From: Diploptera punctata
Lineage: Eukaryota; Arthropoda; Insecta; Blattodea; Blaberidae
Assembly: GCA_030220185.1 (NCBI GenBank)
Contig: JASPKZ010010272.1
Coordinates: 3,521,501 to 3,585,500 of the forward strand
DNA: 64,000 nucleotides
Direction: 5' to 3'
In this document: in pieces, positions 43,979-55,254 of the stretch
Layout of the letters: every line of letters starts with the position of its first letter
Numbering within the stretch: the first letter of the stretch is position 1
The notes under the pieces: model-generated
Seen by the model: only the letters and a program-made list of their open reading frames with translations
Database searches by the model: none
What the model was told of the DNA's origin: nothing
Position numbers and translations under genes: made by a program

Positions 43979-44631
43979 AGAATAATATATTATGTTGAAC
44001 GACTTACGTATCCTAGTTTAAATTATTATAAAGAAATAGTCCTAAGTGTTACTACCGTAGCGTGATAGTAACCCAGTGGTTGCGCGTTAAAATCCAGCAC
44101 ATTGCTTTATTTTTATATTTTGTCGAAAAAGAGAAAATTTTGACTTATTAATCTTGCGCGTGGCTTTCTTCGGAAGAAAAATAAACCCATAGTGAGCTCC
44201 ATGTCAAACGGGGGTTTCAGTCAACTTGTTATAGAAATTTGGCCACGGAGAAAATTTTCTTACATCCAATTAAAATTCGTCACAGAGATAATTCGTTAAA
44301 ATTAAAATTGGTCATAGAAATAACTTTTTTACTGGTCAAGAAAAAATTGGTCATATAATTAAAACTGACCCCAGAGACAATCTGCACTGTAATTAATAGA
44401 TTGACTATGATGTTATTACCGCTAGCCCTAAGGTCGCTGTTATAAATATGTATACCACTACATCATCGCTAATCGTTGGCTCTCGCGGGATGCTTGAGGG
44501 GATGGGCGAATATCATATGTGCAAGAAAACACGACACACCACAAGCATACAATCGAACATTTCGCTACGCAATCCACAATTAAGACTATAACATGGAAAA
44601 GTAAAATCCAGGGCCAATGAGGGACACTGAA
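43979..44631. other. No recognised feature
   Basis: A tRNA-like gtagtaacccagtggttgcgcgttaaaatcc at about 44068-44096 is too poor to call. Otherwise nothing. Confidence 0.45.
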
Positions 44632-44744
44632 GGCCGGTATTCAGGAACCAATCTTTACGCAAATAGCGACTTTCCCCCTCTCTACATCATAGATAGGGGG
44701 AGAGAGTCGCTCTTTGCGTAAAGCTTGGTTCCTGAATACCGGCC
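44632..44744. repeat. 113-bp palindromic element
   Basis: Arms of ~52 bases begin ggccggtattcaggaacc and end ggttcctgaataccggcc, with a few internal mismatches and a very short centre. A related, more diverged palindrome lies at 44871-45002. Probably a foldback MITE. The minus-strand 101-codon frame across it is chance. Confidence 0.85.
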
Positions 44745-44870
44745 TAAGAATAAAGTGAGAATGTGTATTGGCATGTTTAGTTCGTTTGTTCCCGTCTTCT
44801 TCATGCCTATAATTGTATTGCGCGCGCATTGTGGGACGGCAGAGAAGATATCTGGTTTTCGCCACCGGAA

Positions 44871-45002
44871 ATAACATCTTTACGCAAAGAGCGACTCTTT
44901 CCTCCTCTCTAATGACGTAGAGAGTATTCATAAAACCGCTCCACACGTCATAGAGAGATGGAAAGAGTCACTTTTTGTGTAAAAATAGTTTCATGAATTC
45001 TG
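44871..45002. repeat. Diverged second copy of the palindromic element
   Basis: Shares tctttacgcaaagagcgactcttt and its inverted counterpart (aaagagtcactttttgtgtaaa) with 44632-44744. The outer ggttcctgaata block is decayed (gtttcatgaattc). Confidence 0.7.
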
Positions 45003-45103
45003 TCCTAAGTTAATCAACATGAAGCCCTGCGACCAGCATGAGCAAGTAGTGGGCAGCTCTTCGGCCCACTAAGAGTGGGCCCCGGATTCCAATTTGAAAT
45101 TCT

Positions 45104-45181
45104 ATTCTATAGTAATTCTGCCCGAGGGCAGGTCTTTCACTACAATTTTCACGCTATGCTTTGCAGCTTTACTAAGGAATT
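45104..45181 (-). mobile_element. SINE S1 3' fragment, copy S1m
   Basis: The last ~75 bases of S1 in reverse (ttctgcccgagggcaggtctttcac, gcagctttacta). Confidence 0.75.
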
Positions 45182-45275
45182 TGAATATATTGGCTTGAAA
45201 TTTAGCTGTGTACTATTTAGCTAAAACTATTCATGGCATGACGTATAGCAGCAAATACCGGGCTCTGCTCCATAT

Positions 45276-45315
45276 AACTAACTCACTGACACTATCGAAC
45301 CCTACATCCCTATGT
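45276..45315 (-). mobile_element. Non-LTR family A tail remnant, copy A8
   Basis: ataactaactcactgacactatcgaaccc followed by tacatccctat: the family A 3' end with an internal deletion of about 50 bases. Confidence 0.65.
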
Positions 45316-46379
45316 ACAGAGAGAAGTGTCAGTTTTCACTTTATAAAATGTTAATTATTCGAAAAAATTACAAAAATGTAGGATCTATCTTCTTTAAATT
45401 AATATTAGAAAGTACAGCATTTACGTTATAACGTTTTGTTAAATACATATTTAATCGTTCACTACGTTAAAACCCTACCCATTTATCAAGCTTTTACAGA
45501 AATAAGACTTTTACTTTCCACCTAATCTTTATTACGAGTGGCCACGTTATGCTTACAGTCAGAAACCTCGATCATACAAAGGTACTATTATAATGTCAAA
45601 TGATATGTTGAAAATGGGTGTGAATTTACAAAGATTCCTCTTACAGTTAAGAATAAAACTGTATAATCTCAAATAGAAAATTAACCGAGAAACGAACTCT
45701 TGGACATTTCTCATGGTCGCAACATCTGCCTTTAATCGCTTCAACGAGTAATTCAGTTAAATCTCGACAGAAAGAAGTGTTCAGTGACAAACAATTCATT
45801 TTAACCATGAATTATCTCACTTGATTCGATTTAACAACACTAAAAGCATAATTAGTTTTCATTGCGAAAATGATGTATAAAAGAGACCCTAAGGCGTGGG
45901 CCACAGCTGTTAAAACCCACACTTTTCTCCTGGGATTAAATTAGATTCGCAAAGATAAATGAGTTACTTCTGAAATGACCATATAGTACAAGGCTTCCAA
46001 TTCGGCCCTCCAAATCATTTTTTAAATGTCTTCCGAAATTTTCGCTTATTGTAATATAACAATATAACTGTTCCATTAAGGGAAGTTAATAGTTGTCGCA
46101 TGAAAAAAAAAACATGCATGCAACAACATTCTTACAGTAGCCATAAATCTGGAACCATTTATCAGATCACTTCAAAATTTTGTATGTAGTGTGTTTTTTA
46201 ACTTAGAGCCGAATTTTTAATTATTTCATTGCTCGCCATGATAAAGGTGCACTTCATTCTATTAATACTGATTCAATGTGAATGCAACTTTAGGAGCTTA
46301 TTGTTAATAAGTAGAACTATTCACCTTGCCACAACAATTTATTTTATCTACAATATTATCATCACAAGGGTATGCAAAC
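45316..46379. other. 1 kb with no recognised gene
   Basis: Non-coding AT-rich DNA. Confidence 0.5.
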
Positions 46380-46393
46380 TACTGTAGATATCA

Positions 46394-46530
46394 CTCTAAG
46401 TAGATCTTCCGACCAGGAAACACGCCTAGAAGCACTCGCCACTGAAGATGCCCTCCGCAGTTGAGGGCGAAACGTCTGGTATTAACACCAACTATGGACC
46501 ACGGCCACATAACCCGGAATCACTCAACAT
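46394..46530 (+). mobile_element. 137-bp retroposon-like insertion with hammerhead-like motif
   Basis: Bracketed by a perfect 14-bp direct repeat, TACTGTAGATATCA (46380-46393 and 46531-46544), so inserted as a unit. In its middle (46440-46485) lies gccactgaagatgccctc...gagggcgaaacgtctgg: CTGAAGA, a 6-bp stem-loop, GAAA, then CGTC, with gcca/tggt able to pair around it. This is close to the hammerhead ribozyme layout reported in Penelope-like elements, but has an extra T between CTGAAGA and the stem. No coding sequence. It could also be an unrelated SINE-like element. Confidence 0.6.
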
Positions 46531-46544
46531 TACTGTAGATATCA

Positions 46545-47596
46545 TATGAAAAATAGAATATTTTTCCCCCAAAAGGATTTTAAATGCTGTCATTCCTGTT
46601 ATGGCGCGTCTTCTTTTTCTTTTTTATCTCATAGTATAATACATGAAACTGTAAGCATTGTATTAGTCATTATGCATTTCAAAATAACTTTGCATTTTAC
46701 GATTCTACACCGTGATAAATACGTTCATCTATTGGACAACCCCTAGTAGTGAGAGAAAGTTTACTAATGGCACAATGTCATGTGATCAAGGCTAAGGTTA
46801 AAGAAATTATTTCTCCCTCCTCTATCCCTCTTCAATGCTACTGTGTTTTCGAATATTCGCATTGAATAGGTATGCTACTTGTAAAATCATTATAAATTTT
46901 CCTTTCATAATTGGTAATTAAAGTGTACTTGTTGGTTACAATTTTGGTAGGGAAATCCCTCTTATTTTCAATTTTCGGCCCTCATGGCCCTCAGGTTCAC
47001 TATAATTGGACATCACTGACATATGAAACTTTTTTCAACATCAAAAAATAATAGGTAAAAGTTTCTCCTTGTTACCTATTATTGTCAGTGACTCATTACC
47101 TAATGGAAAAAATTGTATGAATATACAAAATTAAAAATGGCAAGTTAAAACTAAATATTTCGCGACTTTCTCATTTCTGATGTTTTCAGAAAAACACAAC
47201 CTCTTGTTAGATTACTGTTGATAATACGGGCAGAAACTCTTTCTTGAAGAAAACTATAAGCTGGAATAATAATTGGCACACTTTCTGAATTTGCTTACTC
47301 TCCATAACGCCCCCCTCCACATACCACACACCTCTGTTTATTCCGGGAGTGGAATTCCATGTAAATTATAAATAGTTATATCGTGTATGTAATAATAATC
47401 AACGGATAGGACGTAACAATTTTAAAATAGGTAGTCTAGCGAGTGAGCAATCCTGTACTCTGTTCATACATTTCATTTCGATCTCATTTTTATGATTAAA
47501 CTCGGGTTAATTTCATGGCAAAGTTTGTAGCATCACAATTCAAACCTGGGCGTAAAATGAGCATCCAATTTCTTTTTCTCAGAGACATCTTAAGAT
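46545..47596. other. 1 kb with no recognised gene
   Basis: Short chance frames only. Confidence 0.5.
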
Positions 47597-48312
47597 CATT
47601 TCTTCTTCTTCTTCGGTTTTCCCCTACTTTATAGGTTTGCCGATTTCAGTTTCCATTTTTCCCTATCATTCCCATCTCCTTCTTCCAAATTCCTATCATC
47701 CATTATAGTTCTGACTTGGGTTTTCCATTTCCATCTTGGTCTGTCACTTTTATTTCTTTTAGGGGTGACCATTGGTATATAATATATTTTTTGGTCATCT
47801 TTCAATTTCCATTCTTTGTACATGACCATACCATTTAAGAGTTCGATTTTCAATCATCTTAACAATAGATGTGGTGACATTCATTTCTCTCCAAAAGAAT
47901 TGATTTCTTATTTTATTCTGTCTTGTTTTTTTGAAGGCATCTTCTAAGAAAATCAAATTCAATTGTTCTAATTTCATTCTTTTGTAATTCCGTCAAAGAC
48001 CAAGTTTAACTTCCATATGACAAAATATTCTGTATTATGCTCTTATAAATATTCATTTTAGTTTCCTTTGTAATATTTTTGTTCCAAATCATTCCATGTA
48101 ATGTCTTACTTTTATTTTTTTGCCACTGCAATTTTTTGTTTGTGCATCTCTTTCACATGTACCAAAACTTATTGACCCAAGATATTTAAAAAATTAACTT
48201 TTCTTTATTTTTTCCGTTTCGAGTATGGGGTCATCCACATCATTTTCCAAACACATATACTCTGTTTTCTGTAAATTTATATTCAGTCCCCATTTTGTAT
48301 ATTCCTAATGTA
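47597..48312 (-). mobile_element. Non-LTR family F: RTE-like RT C-terminus and 3' end
   Basis: A 5'-truncated minus-strand element. From 48310 leftwards: KWGLNINLQKTEYM, FFKYLGS, HGMIWNKNI-like (frameshifted), YGS-like (stop), MKLEQLNLIFLEDAFKK and NRTLKWYGHVQRM (frame 47977-47795). A frameshift leads to 47853-47629 with RPRWKWKTQVRTIM and GDGNDREKW. The tail is (GAA)n (ttcttcttcttcgg on the + strand). Several stops, inactive. Confidence 0.8.
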
Positions 48313-48344
48313 ATTTATGTTTGTAAATCTGCGACAAGAGACTC

Positions 48345-48560
48345 ACATCTGACTCCATTGAGACTCGAACCCTCGACCTACCTGTTTGTAGCGTATTGCC
48401 TTCGAAGGAGGCCACACTAACGATTTGTACGACATTAACGTAATGTTCAACTTATAACGTTATAACTAAGTTGTAATTACAAGAAAATAAAGATATCCAC
48501 TACAGGCCGTAAGAGGTCCTTGGTCTAGTAGAGGGTTGTCACCTCTGCATAACGGGCGCC
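48345..48560 (-). mobile_element. SINE S3 fragments, copy S3b
   Basis: A tRNA-like head in reverse at 48350-48410 (ggcaatacgctacaaacagg, gagggttcgagtctc) followed to the right by unrelated sequence and by a block, cctctgcataacgggcgcc, that recurs at 48655. Probably rearranged. Confidence 0.6.
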
Positions 48561-48561
48561 T

Positions 48562-48612
<51 letters not shown>

Positions 48613-48662
48613 GCTTTATTTTACCTGGCAGAGTTAAGGCCTTAAGGCCTTGTCTACCACTC
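48560..48662 (-). mobile_element. Family G 3' UTR remnant with (AAT)n tail, copy G4
   Basis: About 47 bases of (AAT)n, then tagctttattttacctggcagagttaaggccttaaggccttgtctaccactca: the inverted 3' end of family G. It interrupts S3, because cgggcgccttt occurs on both sides (about 48544 and 48664), i.e. a target duplication. Confidence 0.78.
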
Positions 48663-48856
48663 AACGGGCGCCTTTACAGTCAGAACATACGATGGTCTCA
48701 TAACCGTTAGAAGCTGAGACTCCCGAGGACAACGGTACCGGCAAAAAGTTTACGCTCTTTAAATATCTGACTCCATTGAGACTCGAACCCTCGACCTACC
48801 TGTTTATAGCGTATTGTCTTAACGAACTACGCTACGCCGCGGCATGTCCCGTTACA
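48663..48856 (-). mobile_element. SINE S3, copy S3c
   Basis: Minus-strand S3: head at the right (gtagttcgttaagacaatacgctataaacagg, gagggttcgagtctc) and body to the left (ccggtaccgttgtcctcgggag). Together with S3b it may be one element split by G4 plus a duplicated head. Confidence 0.72.
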
Positions 48857-48974
48857 AGAAATAGGAGCATGAAACTTATTTACATGTAGGGAAATATTCT
48901 ATCATTTTTAGATAACTGGAGCCAAAATTAGGCAGAAGGCAATAACAGATTTCATCTAGTAAAATCACGCTTTC

Positions 48975-49726
48975 GTAACATTAAGAAATTAGGACTGGAA
49001 GTAAATATCAAGTTTATAACTAAATATATGGTCACACGAAGAAATACATTATATAATGGAAATGGCTAACTAATGACAAATGAGGAAAATTTTGAGGAAG
49101 TGGCTGAATTTAAATACCTAGGAACAATAATCACAAATGGGAATGAGATGCAAAAATAAATTAAACCTAGGCTCAATTATAGAAATGCGTGCTATTATGT
49201 ATTATAGAGACTCTTGACGTCCCAACTCCTTTCAAAAAACGTTAAACTGAAAATATATAAAACTATTATTCTACTAGTTATATGGATGCGAAACATGGAC
49301 TCTTACTTTAAGGGAGGAAAGGATATTAACGAGTATTTGAGAATAAAGTTCTTAGGAACATTTTTGAACCAAAGAGAGATGAACAGACAGGTGAATGGAG
49401 AAGACTACATAACAATGAACTAGACGGTCTTTATAGGAAGCCAATATAATAAGAACAGTTAAGTCTCGTAGACTGCAATGAGCAGGACATGTAGCAGAAT
49501 GGGGAATGAAAGACGCGCTTGGAAGCTTATTGTAGGAAAACCAAAGGTAAAACGCCCAGTTGATAGACCAAGAATGAAATGGGAGAATAACATTAACTAT
49601 GATTAGAGGGAAGTAGATTATACAGGGAATGATTGGAAAGCATTAGCTCAGGATAGGGATGTATGGAGAGCTTATGTCCGCGCGGCCATGAACCTACGGG
49701 TTCGATAGTGCCAGTGAGTTAGTTAG
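48975..49726 (+). mobile_element. Non-LTR family A, copy A6 with target duplication
   Basis: A 752-bp 5'-truncated copy bracketed by a perfect 12-bp repeat, AATCACGCTTTC (48963-48974 and 49727-49738). Frames contain FKYLGTIIT (near 49113), then frameshifted MRNMDSYFKG (i.e. the YGCETWTL region out of frame), and the GRPRMKW and NDWKALAQDRDVW end. The tail is gagttagttag. Numerous indels; inactive. Confidence 0.88.
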
Positions 49727-49738
49727 AATCACGCTTTC

Positions 49739-50121
49739 ACACGTATGTAATCCATTCGATATTTTAAAAACAGTACCAACCATTGTACTTTGCCAATCAC
49801 CTTCATGCAAAATTATTTAATTCAGTTACGCAACCTCAGCCCAATAACAAGCAAAATTACAGTTTCTGTTGCAGATGCGTGGGAACTAATTCCCACGTCT
49901 TATATCAAGTTCAAGGTATGGTCCTTCGCTTCTTATTCATAATAACATTATCTTCGTAACATATCAACATACCTTAACGTTTAATCTCCTCAAATAACTC
50001 ACTCGTGATATTCAACAGAGAAGATTTTTGAACACCGTTGTTGGATTATTTCTTAGGGAAATTAATTTAATATAGATCCTAACTATACGAGATTACGTGA
50101 CATTTAAGTTCTCTCCAAAAC

Positions 50122-50124
<3 letters not shown>
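49739..50124. other. No recognised feature
   Basis: Non-coding spacer ending at an (AAT)n tract. Confidence 0.5.

Positions 50125-50179
<55 letters not shown>
50125..50179. repeat. (AAT)n microsatellite
   Basis: About 18 uninterrupted ATA/AAT units. The poly-Ile frame over it is an artefact. Confidence 0.92.
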
Positions 50180-50359
50180 TCCTTCTATTCTCGTGCGGAG
50201 TATAGCGCTCGTGTCGGAAACCTACAATCACGGATTCGAAAGATGGAATTTTCTATACAATAAAATTCAAGGACGCTAATTCCTTCGGTGGAGAACTTTT
50301 AAGACACTGGTTCCTAGTCAAAGATTTTAGGATGGTAAAATCCAAGGAGCAAGTCCTCC

Positions 50360-50455
50360 GGGAGGGGCGTTAAGCCGTGGGTCCCGAGTATGAAGATTTT
50401 CAGGCTCGGGAGGGGCTTTAAGCCGTGGGTCCCGATTATGAAGATTTTCAGCCTC
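50360..50455. repeat. 48-bp tandem duplication
   Basis: Two units (50360-50407 and 50408-50455) of gggaggggc.ttaagccgtgggtcccga.tatgaagattttcag.ctc, about 4 differences. GC-richer than its surroundings; possibly the inside of an unrecognised repeat. Confidence 0.85.
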
Positions 50456-51410
50456 GTAAAACATCCGAGTAATACCTCAAGTTGCCTGCTAGATGTCTCA
50501 TTGAGTCGGTGTATTGACCGCATACCACTAATGGCATAATTGGGCAAATAAGGTAACTAAAATTAACTTGGTCTATTAACTCCTAACAAAGGAAAGGATG
50601 TGGCTCAACAATGAGCTACGCATTAATCATCATCCTAGTCAAAGAAGAGACGTAACGCACTTTAGAGAACCTTCATATATAAAGAGTATTATTTCGTCGC
50701 CCCGTTTCTCCTTCCTTTTGGTACCCACTCCTTATTATCTTCGCCAGTCGTACTTTACACACGAGCGAAGTGTTCATTCAATTTTGTTTTCCGATTAATT
50801 ACTATCCAACTCTTGGATGAAATAATCAGCAAGTTCAATTTCACACCAATTCCTCATATTTTCACTTATTACTTTATCTCTTATGTTTTGTTTATTTTTC
50901 TCAAAATTCTTATTTTGGTATTTTTATTTATTTGTTTGGTTATAAAAAGTTAATCAAATTAAAATTATTTAACGTGTAGATTGTACTATTGGAAGTGCAA
51001 TACCCCTTAAGATTTGGAATGTGAAATGTATCTTACCATTAAATTCTGTACATCACATTTCAACCGACAAAAATTAATGATCCCCCCAAGAGACGAGAGA
51101 ACTATTAAACGAGATGATTGTTTGTCTAGTACAACTTGTCATTTTCATCTGGCAGCAAAGACAAAGCTTCTTCGTCAACTTGTTGAACGAAATGCTAGTG
51201 AGTGCTTACTGTGTGTCCACTTTGCCAGATATAGACAGACCTCACGAATTGTCAATTGCAAGACTTGTCAGCGGCTTCTTCAAAGAGAAAGCTACCACGC
51301 CTATCTCACCACACGCAAATGCTTTCCCATTAGCAAGCCAATTATATCTTATTAATAGTTGAAAGAGTATAATATTTTATTTTAAGACAACAGAGAACGA
51401 ACCGAATGAG
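50456..51410. other. 0.95 kb including an unassigned 113-codon frame
   Basis: The + strand frame 51014-51355 has four Cys (two as CLLC, CKTC) but no domain I recognise, and an equally open frame overlaps it at 51114-51362. A GTGAGT splice-donor-like site lies at about 51198. I would not call a gene without homology or RNA evidence. Confidence 0.4.
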
Positions 51411-51540
51411 ATAGTTCAGATGGAATGGTTTAGACCGTTAGAGTTTTATTCACCGGTCCCGAGTTCACATCCCGGTTCCGACCAAATTGATGGGTTTTCA
51501 GGGGTTTCTTAGGTGTTAAGACAAATCTAAAATTGGGATT
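51411..51540 (+). mobile_element. Possible tRNA-derived SINE fragment
   Basis: An A-box-like tagttcagatggaatgg and a B-box-like cgagttcacatcccgg about 50 bases apart are followed by gggttttcaggggtttcttaggtg, similar in style to SINE bodies here. Weak. Confidence 0.35.
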
Positions 51541-51677
51541 TCATTATAATTCGTTTATCACTATATCACCTAATCTGGTATTACGTAACAAAATGAAAAT
51601 AAATTGAACTTCTAAAAAATATGTGATTACGCAATAGTAGATATGCCTACATTTAGGCTACATGTTGCATATTTTTA

Positions 51678-51912
51678 TAGTGTTCTGTCCTAGAGCAGAT
51701 CTTTCACGCTAATTATGATATAATGATGATGATGGCCAGATTATGTTCGGGGACCGTTTGGGCCTCAAAGCTTCCTGACATTTGTCTTACATATGAGGAA
51801 AATCCCCGAAAAACTCACCCAGGAAGATTGTCCCGACCGGGAATCCAACCTGAGCCCGCTACGTGACAAGGCAGCACGCTACCTCGAGACCACAAGACCA
51901 CAATGGTGGACA
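51678..51912 (-). mobile_element. SINE S1, copy S1n (internal deletion)
   Basis: Minus-strand S1 with the head at the right (ggtagcgtgctgcc, B box mutated to caggttggattcccgg). The agctaccacacc part of the 3' domain is deleted, while the very end (ctctaggacagaacactata) is kept. Confidence 0.83.
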
Positions 51913-52169
51913 TGTTACATATAATAAAAAAATTAGACGCGATTTGACCTTAGACTTAAATGATTTAAAGGCTTAAATGAGAATGAAACGGAGAAACTAA
52001 TTTTGGAAATTAAGACGTTAAATCATCTATACCCCTAAATAAGACTGAAATAAACGAATTTTGTAAATTAAGCCCGTCGGATTTTTTGTACTATATATTA
52101 CTTCTAGGCATGTGGCGCGATAAAGTGAGGGCAGAGAGATTTATTTTTATTTATGAAATGCAGTAATAG
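51913..52169. other. Spacer
   Basis: Nothing recognised. Confidence 0.4.
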
Positions 52170-52377
52170 ATTCTTGCATCGTGAGGAATTTGGGTAGCTA
52201 CAATAAGTAGCGACTCCAGATTGAGAAACCAGCTATAGCGGCTGGGGGACCCAACATGCTGACCACGTCACCCTTACACTGGCAGGATGATCATCTACCT
52301 CTGTAATTAACACATGTAGATGTGAGGCCAGCAGCCGGATGGTAGGCCAAGGGCCTTCTAGGCCCGTTGTGGCATAG
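52170..52377 (+). mobile_element. SINE S2, copy S2f (tRNA head missing)
   Basis: The body and 3' end of S2 on the + strand (gggtagctacaataagtagcg, ccagctatagcggctggggg, ggccttctaggcccg). 5'-truncated just before the head. Confidence 0.82.
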
Positions 52378-53971
52378 AGGAGTATAGATCTTAGTTTCCT
52401 GTCCAAAAATAAGTATTTAACCGTGTACTCGCTATCTCCACTTCTCACTGTTTTTCTTTTCTCTTCGTGTCTGTATGCAATCCATTTATTTATCTTTAAG
52501 TTGGATAATTATCTTTCCCAGATATTTCATCCACCCCGCCTTCACGTCCTTCCGTCAACTGGTAATTTCTTCTTACCCAGTGATCCGACATATTAATCTC
52601 CCTTTCCTTTGTCATTTCCGTCACATTTTTTTTTTCAAATTTACTTAATCCTGTACGACTCTGTTTATTTTGTATGTCGCTTTTTAGTGGCCAGATCTTC
52701 AGTCCACATATCGGCACATTACAAGCTAAGTTCTTCATTGGTATCTTATTTAATTATGTTTCCATAAATCCACCGAAAGCATTTATTTTCCCTGTTAAAG
52801 GCTTCTTTGCTATCATCTGTTTAACTGCTGCTTTCTAAAATATAGTAGCCTGATTTATTAGTGACATGTAGTTAAAAAAAATATGTTTTACCTTTCTCAT
52901 TGTACAATAAAAATATATGTATATGATCATTTCGAAGCGATTGCTATTACTTAATCGCTTTGGTAGATAGGGGTACTTCGGCTCAATCTGAACTTCGGAA
53001 ATTCGAAGCCAGTAAATGTTATGTAATGTTTTAAGCATAAAAACTCTAGGACAAGACTTCAACTGGAGGGAAAGTAAGAAACCGTTGTTTTCTAATCACG
53101 GATGTCTGACCCATTAAAGAATCGTCGGATATGAAAAACATCCCTAGTAAATTCATAGGTGTATAATTTCAACTATTGTCATCGCAACTAGTCTTGTAAC
53201 AAAATAGGCGTTGTTAATCCTATGAAACAAACCATCCCATATTCGCCTTGTGATAGGTTTAACCTTTGAAAACATACAGCTTATCTATCTAACAAGCAAT
53301 CGCCATATTAATGATGACAAAGATATCTTCAGACTGCAGCATTGGGTAAATGTTATTGACATCCTCATAATTAAATATACAACACCATGTTTCTTAGACT
53401 ATTTAACTCATGCCCCAAATGGGAGTCAATGACCAATCACGTTTCAATGATTTCTGTATTACAACCAATCAGAGACGTGTTTCACGAAATAATTATCAAC
53501 GTTAGGATTATCATATATTAAGCAAAGCTCCTCCTTTTTAATATTCTGAACAGGTCTGACCGTTATTTTGCAGTGACTGAGCCTATAACAAATACGGCTA
53601 CCAGATTGTATATAATAGTGCTTACATGTCAACATTTGTAGCAATTGATTATACCACCAAAAAAAGAAACCACTGTTTGCACTTTCTTAAATGTATACGA
53701 CATCAAAAATGAATTAATATACAGATTGATGTGTTTCATTTTTCTCCACTAGAGAGCATTCTTACAATATTGCGTTCCTTTGGCAATAAATAGTATGATC
53801 TGGTTGCAGTGATAAACAAAAGAAGCAGTAGAAGCGTAGGCTACCTATCGTTTCTCATTAGTTTTCAAACATCACCGTTTACTTTAAATATAAAAATATT
53901 TTTAAATAACTGTAGTTAAATAATGATTTGTGAGTAAACAGCTTTATTTTATTCGTTAAATAGTCCTAACA
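52378..53971. other. 1.6 kb with no recognised gene
   Basis: Several 60-80-codon frames on the minus strand without any recognisable domain. Confidence 0.5.
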
Positions 53972-54066
53972 AATGCCACTCTTGATTTCCAAATTCTCTA
54001 GATAAATTCACTCCTCACTTCGTGAGTCGTGAATTTATCGATAATTTGGAAATCACTCGTGGCATT
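53972..54066. repeat. 95-bp palindromic element
   Basis: Arms of about 46 bases (aatgccactcttgatttccaaatt... and ...aatttggaaatcactcgtggcatt) with several mismatches, almost no loop. Foldback/MITE-like. Confidence 0.8.
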
Positions 54067-54558
54067 ACTTATGATAAGATTACCACTCAACACAATACTG
54101 AAGATAATTCTTTGTTGATAAATTACAGAAACAATATCTAGAAATTCCAATCATTCTATGATTCGAAAGCAAAATTAAAATGATTTAATGCTTTGACGTA
54201 GTGTTTTATATTGGTACATAGTTGCAATATTTATACAGGGTGTTACATTTAACAACCACCCGAAATAACTATGTACGTAAGTACAAAATAAAAAAAATAC
54301 AAACTTTGTCCAACTACGATGGAGAAATAATACTGATGGTTAGTGAACTTTGTAGTATTATTTAACAACAAAATGTGAATACTAACTTTGTTTTCTTCAA
54401 TGGCATTGTGTACTTTTTCTTCCATGCATCAATTAAGCACTTCAAGTATCATTAAAAAATGTATTACAATTCTAATAAATAGAACCTTATTAACGGAAAC
54501 ATAAAGTGAGATTATTCTGTAACATTACAGTACTACCCATATGAATTATGAACAGTAG
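54067..54558. other. No recognised feature
   Basis: AT-rich spacer. Confidence 0.5.
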
Positions 54559-55254
54559 AACTAACTCACTGGCGCTATCGAACCCGTAGGTTCATGGCAG
54601 CGCGGACAAAAGCTCTCCATACATTCCTATCCTTAGCTAATGTTTTCCAATCATTCCCTGTATAATCTACTTCCTCAAATCATAGGTAATGTTATTCTCC
54701 CAACTCATTCTTGGTCTACCAACTGAGCGTTTTCCTTCTGGTTTTCTTACAAGAAGCTTTCAGACAAGTCTTTCATCCCCTATACGTGCCACATGTCCTG
54801 CTCGTCGTAGTCTACGAGACTTAACTGTTCTTATTATAAAGACCATGTAGTGCATTGTTATGTCGTCTTCTCCATTCAGCTGTCTGTTCATCTCTCTTTG
54901 GTCTAAAAATTTTCCTAAGAACCTTATTCTCAAATACTCGTAATCTCCTTTCCTCCCTTAAAGTAACAGTCCATGTTTCGAATCCATATAATGTAACTGG
55001 TAGATTAATAATTTTATACATGTTCAGTTTAACGTTTTTTGAAAGGATTTGGGACATCAAGAGTCCCTGTAATGCATAACAGCGCGCATTTCCAGAATTG
55101 AGCCTATGTTTAATTTCTTTGTGCATCTCATTCCTATTTGTGATTATTGTTCCTAAGGTATTTGAATTCAGCCACTTCCTCAAAATTTTCCTCATTTGTC
55201 ATTAGCTGTCCATTTCCATTATATAATGTATTTCTATGTGTGACCATATATTTA
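54559..55254 (-). mobile_element. Non-LTR family A, copy A7 (5'-truncated)
   Basis: Minus strand. The frame 55195-54821 (124 codons) contains RKWLNSNTLGTIITNRNEMHKEIKHRLN, ARCYALQGLL, ILSKNVKLNMYK, VTLYGFETWTVT, RRLRVFENKVLRKIF and the RDEQTAEWRRRHN region. A small deletion (loss of gaagccagata) ends the frame; the remainder to 54561 is decayed. It ends in ctaactcact (tail). The left-over N-terminal RT core is absent. Confidence 0.87.

Noticed and set aside
44068..44100. Additional tRNA-like sequence
   Set aside because: Only a B-box-like stretch with poor pairing; no A box at proper spacing.
46440..46485. Firm hammerhead ribozyme call
   Set aside because: Core has an extra T before stem II and no loop on stem III; kept only as a hypothesis.
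50097..50279. Poly-isoleucine membrane peptide
   Set aside because: It is a translation of (AAT)n.
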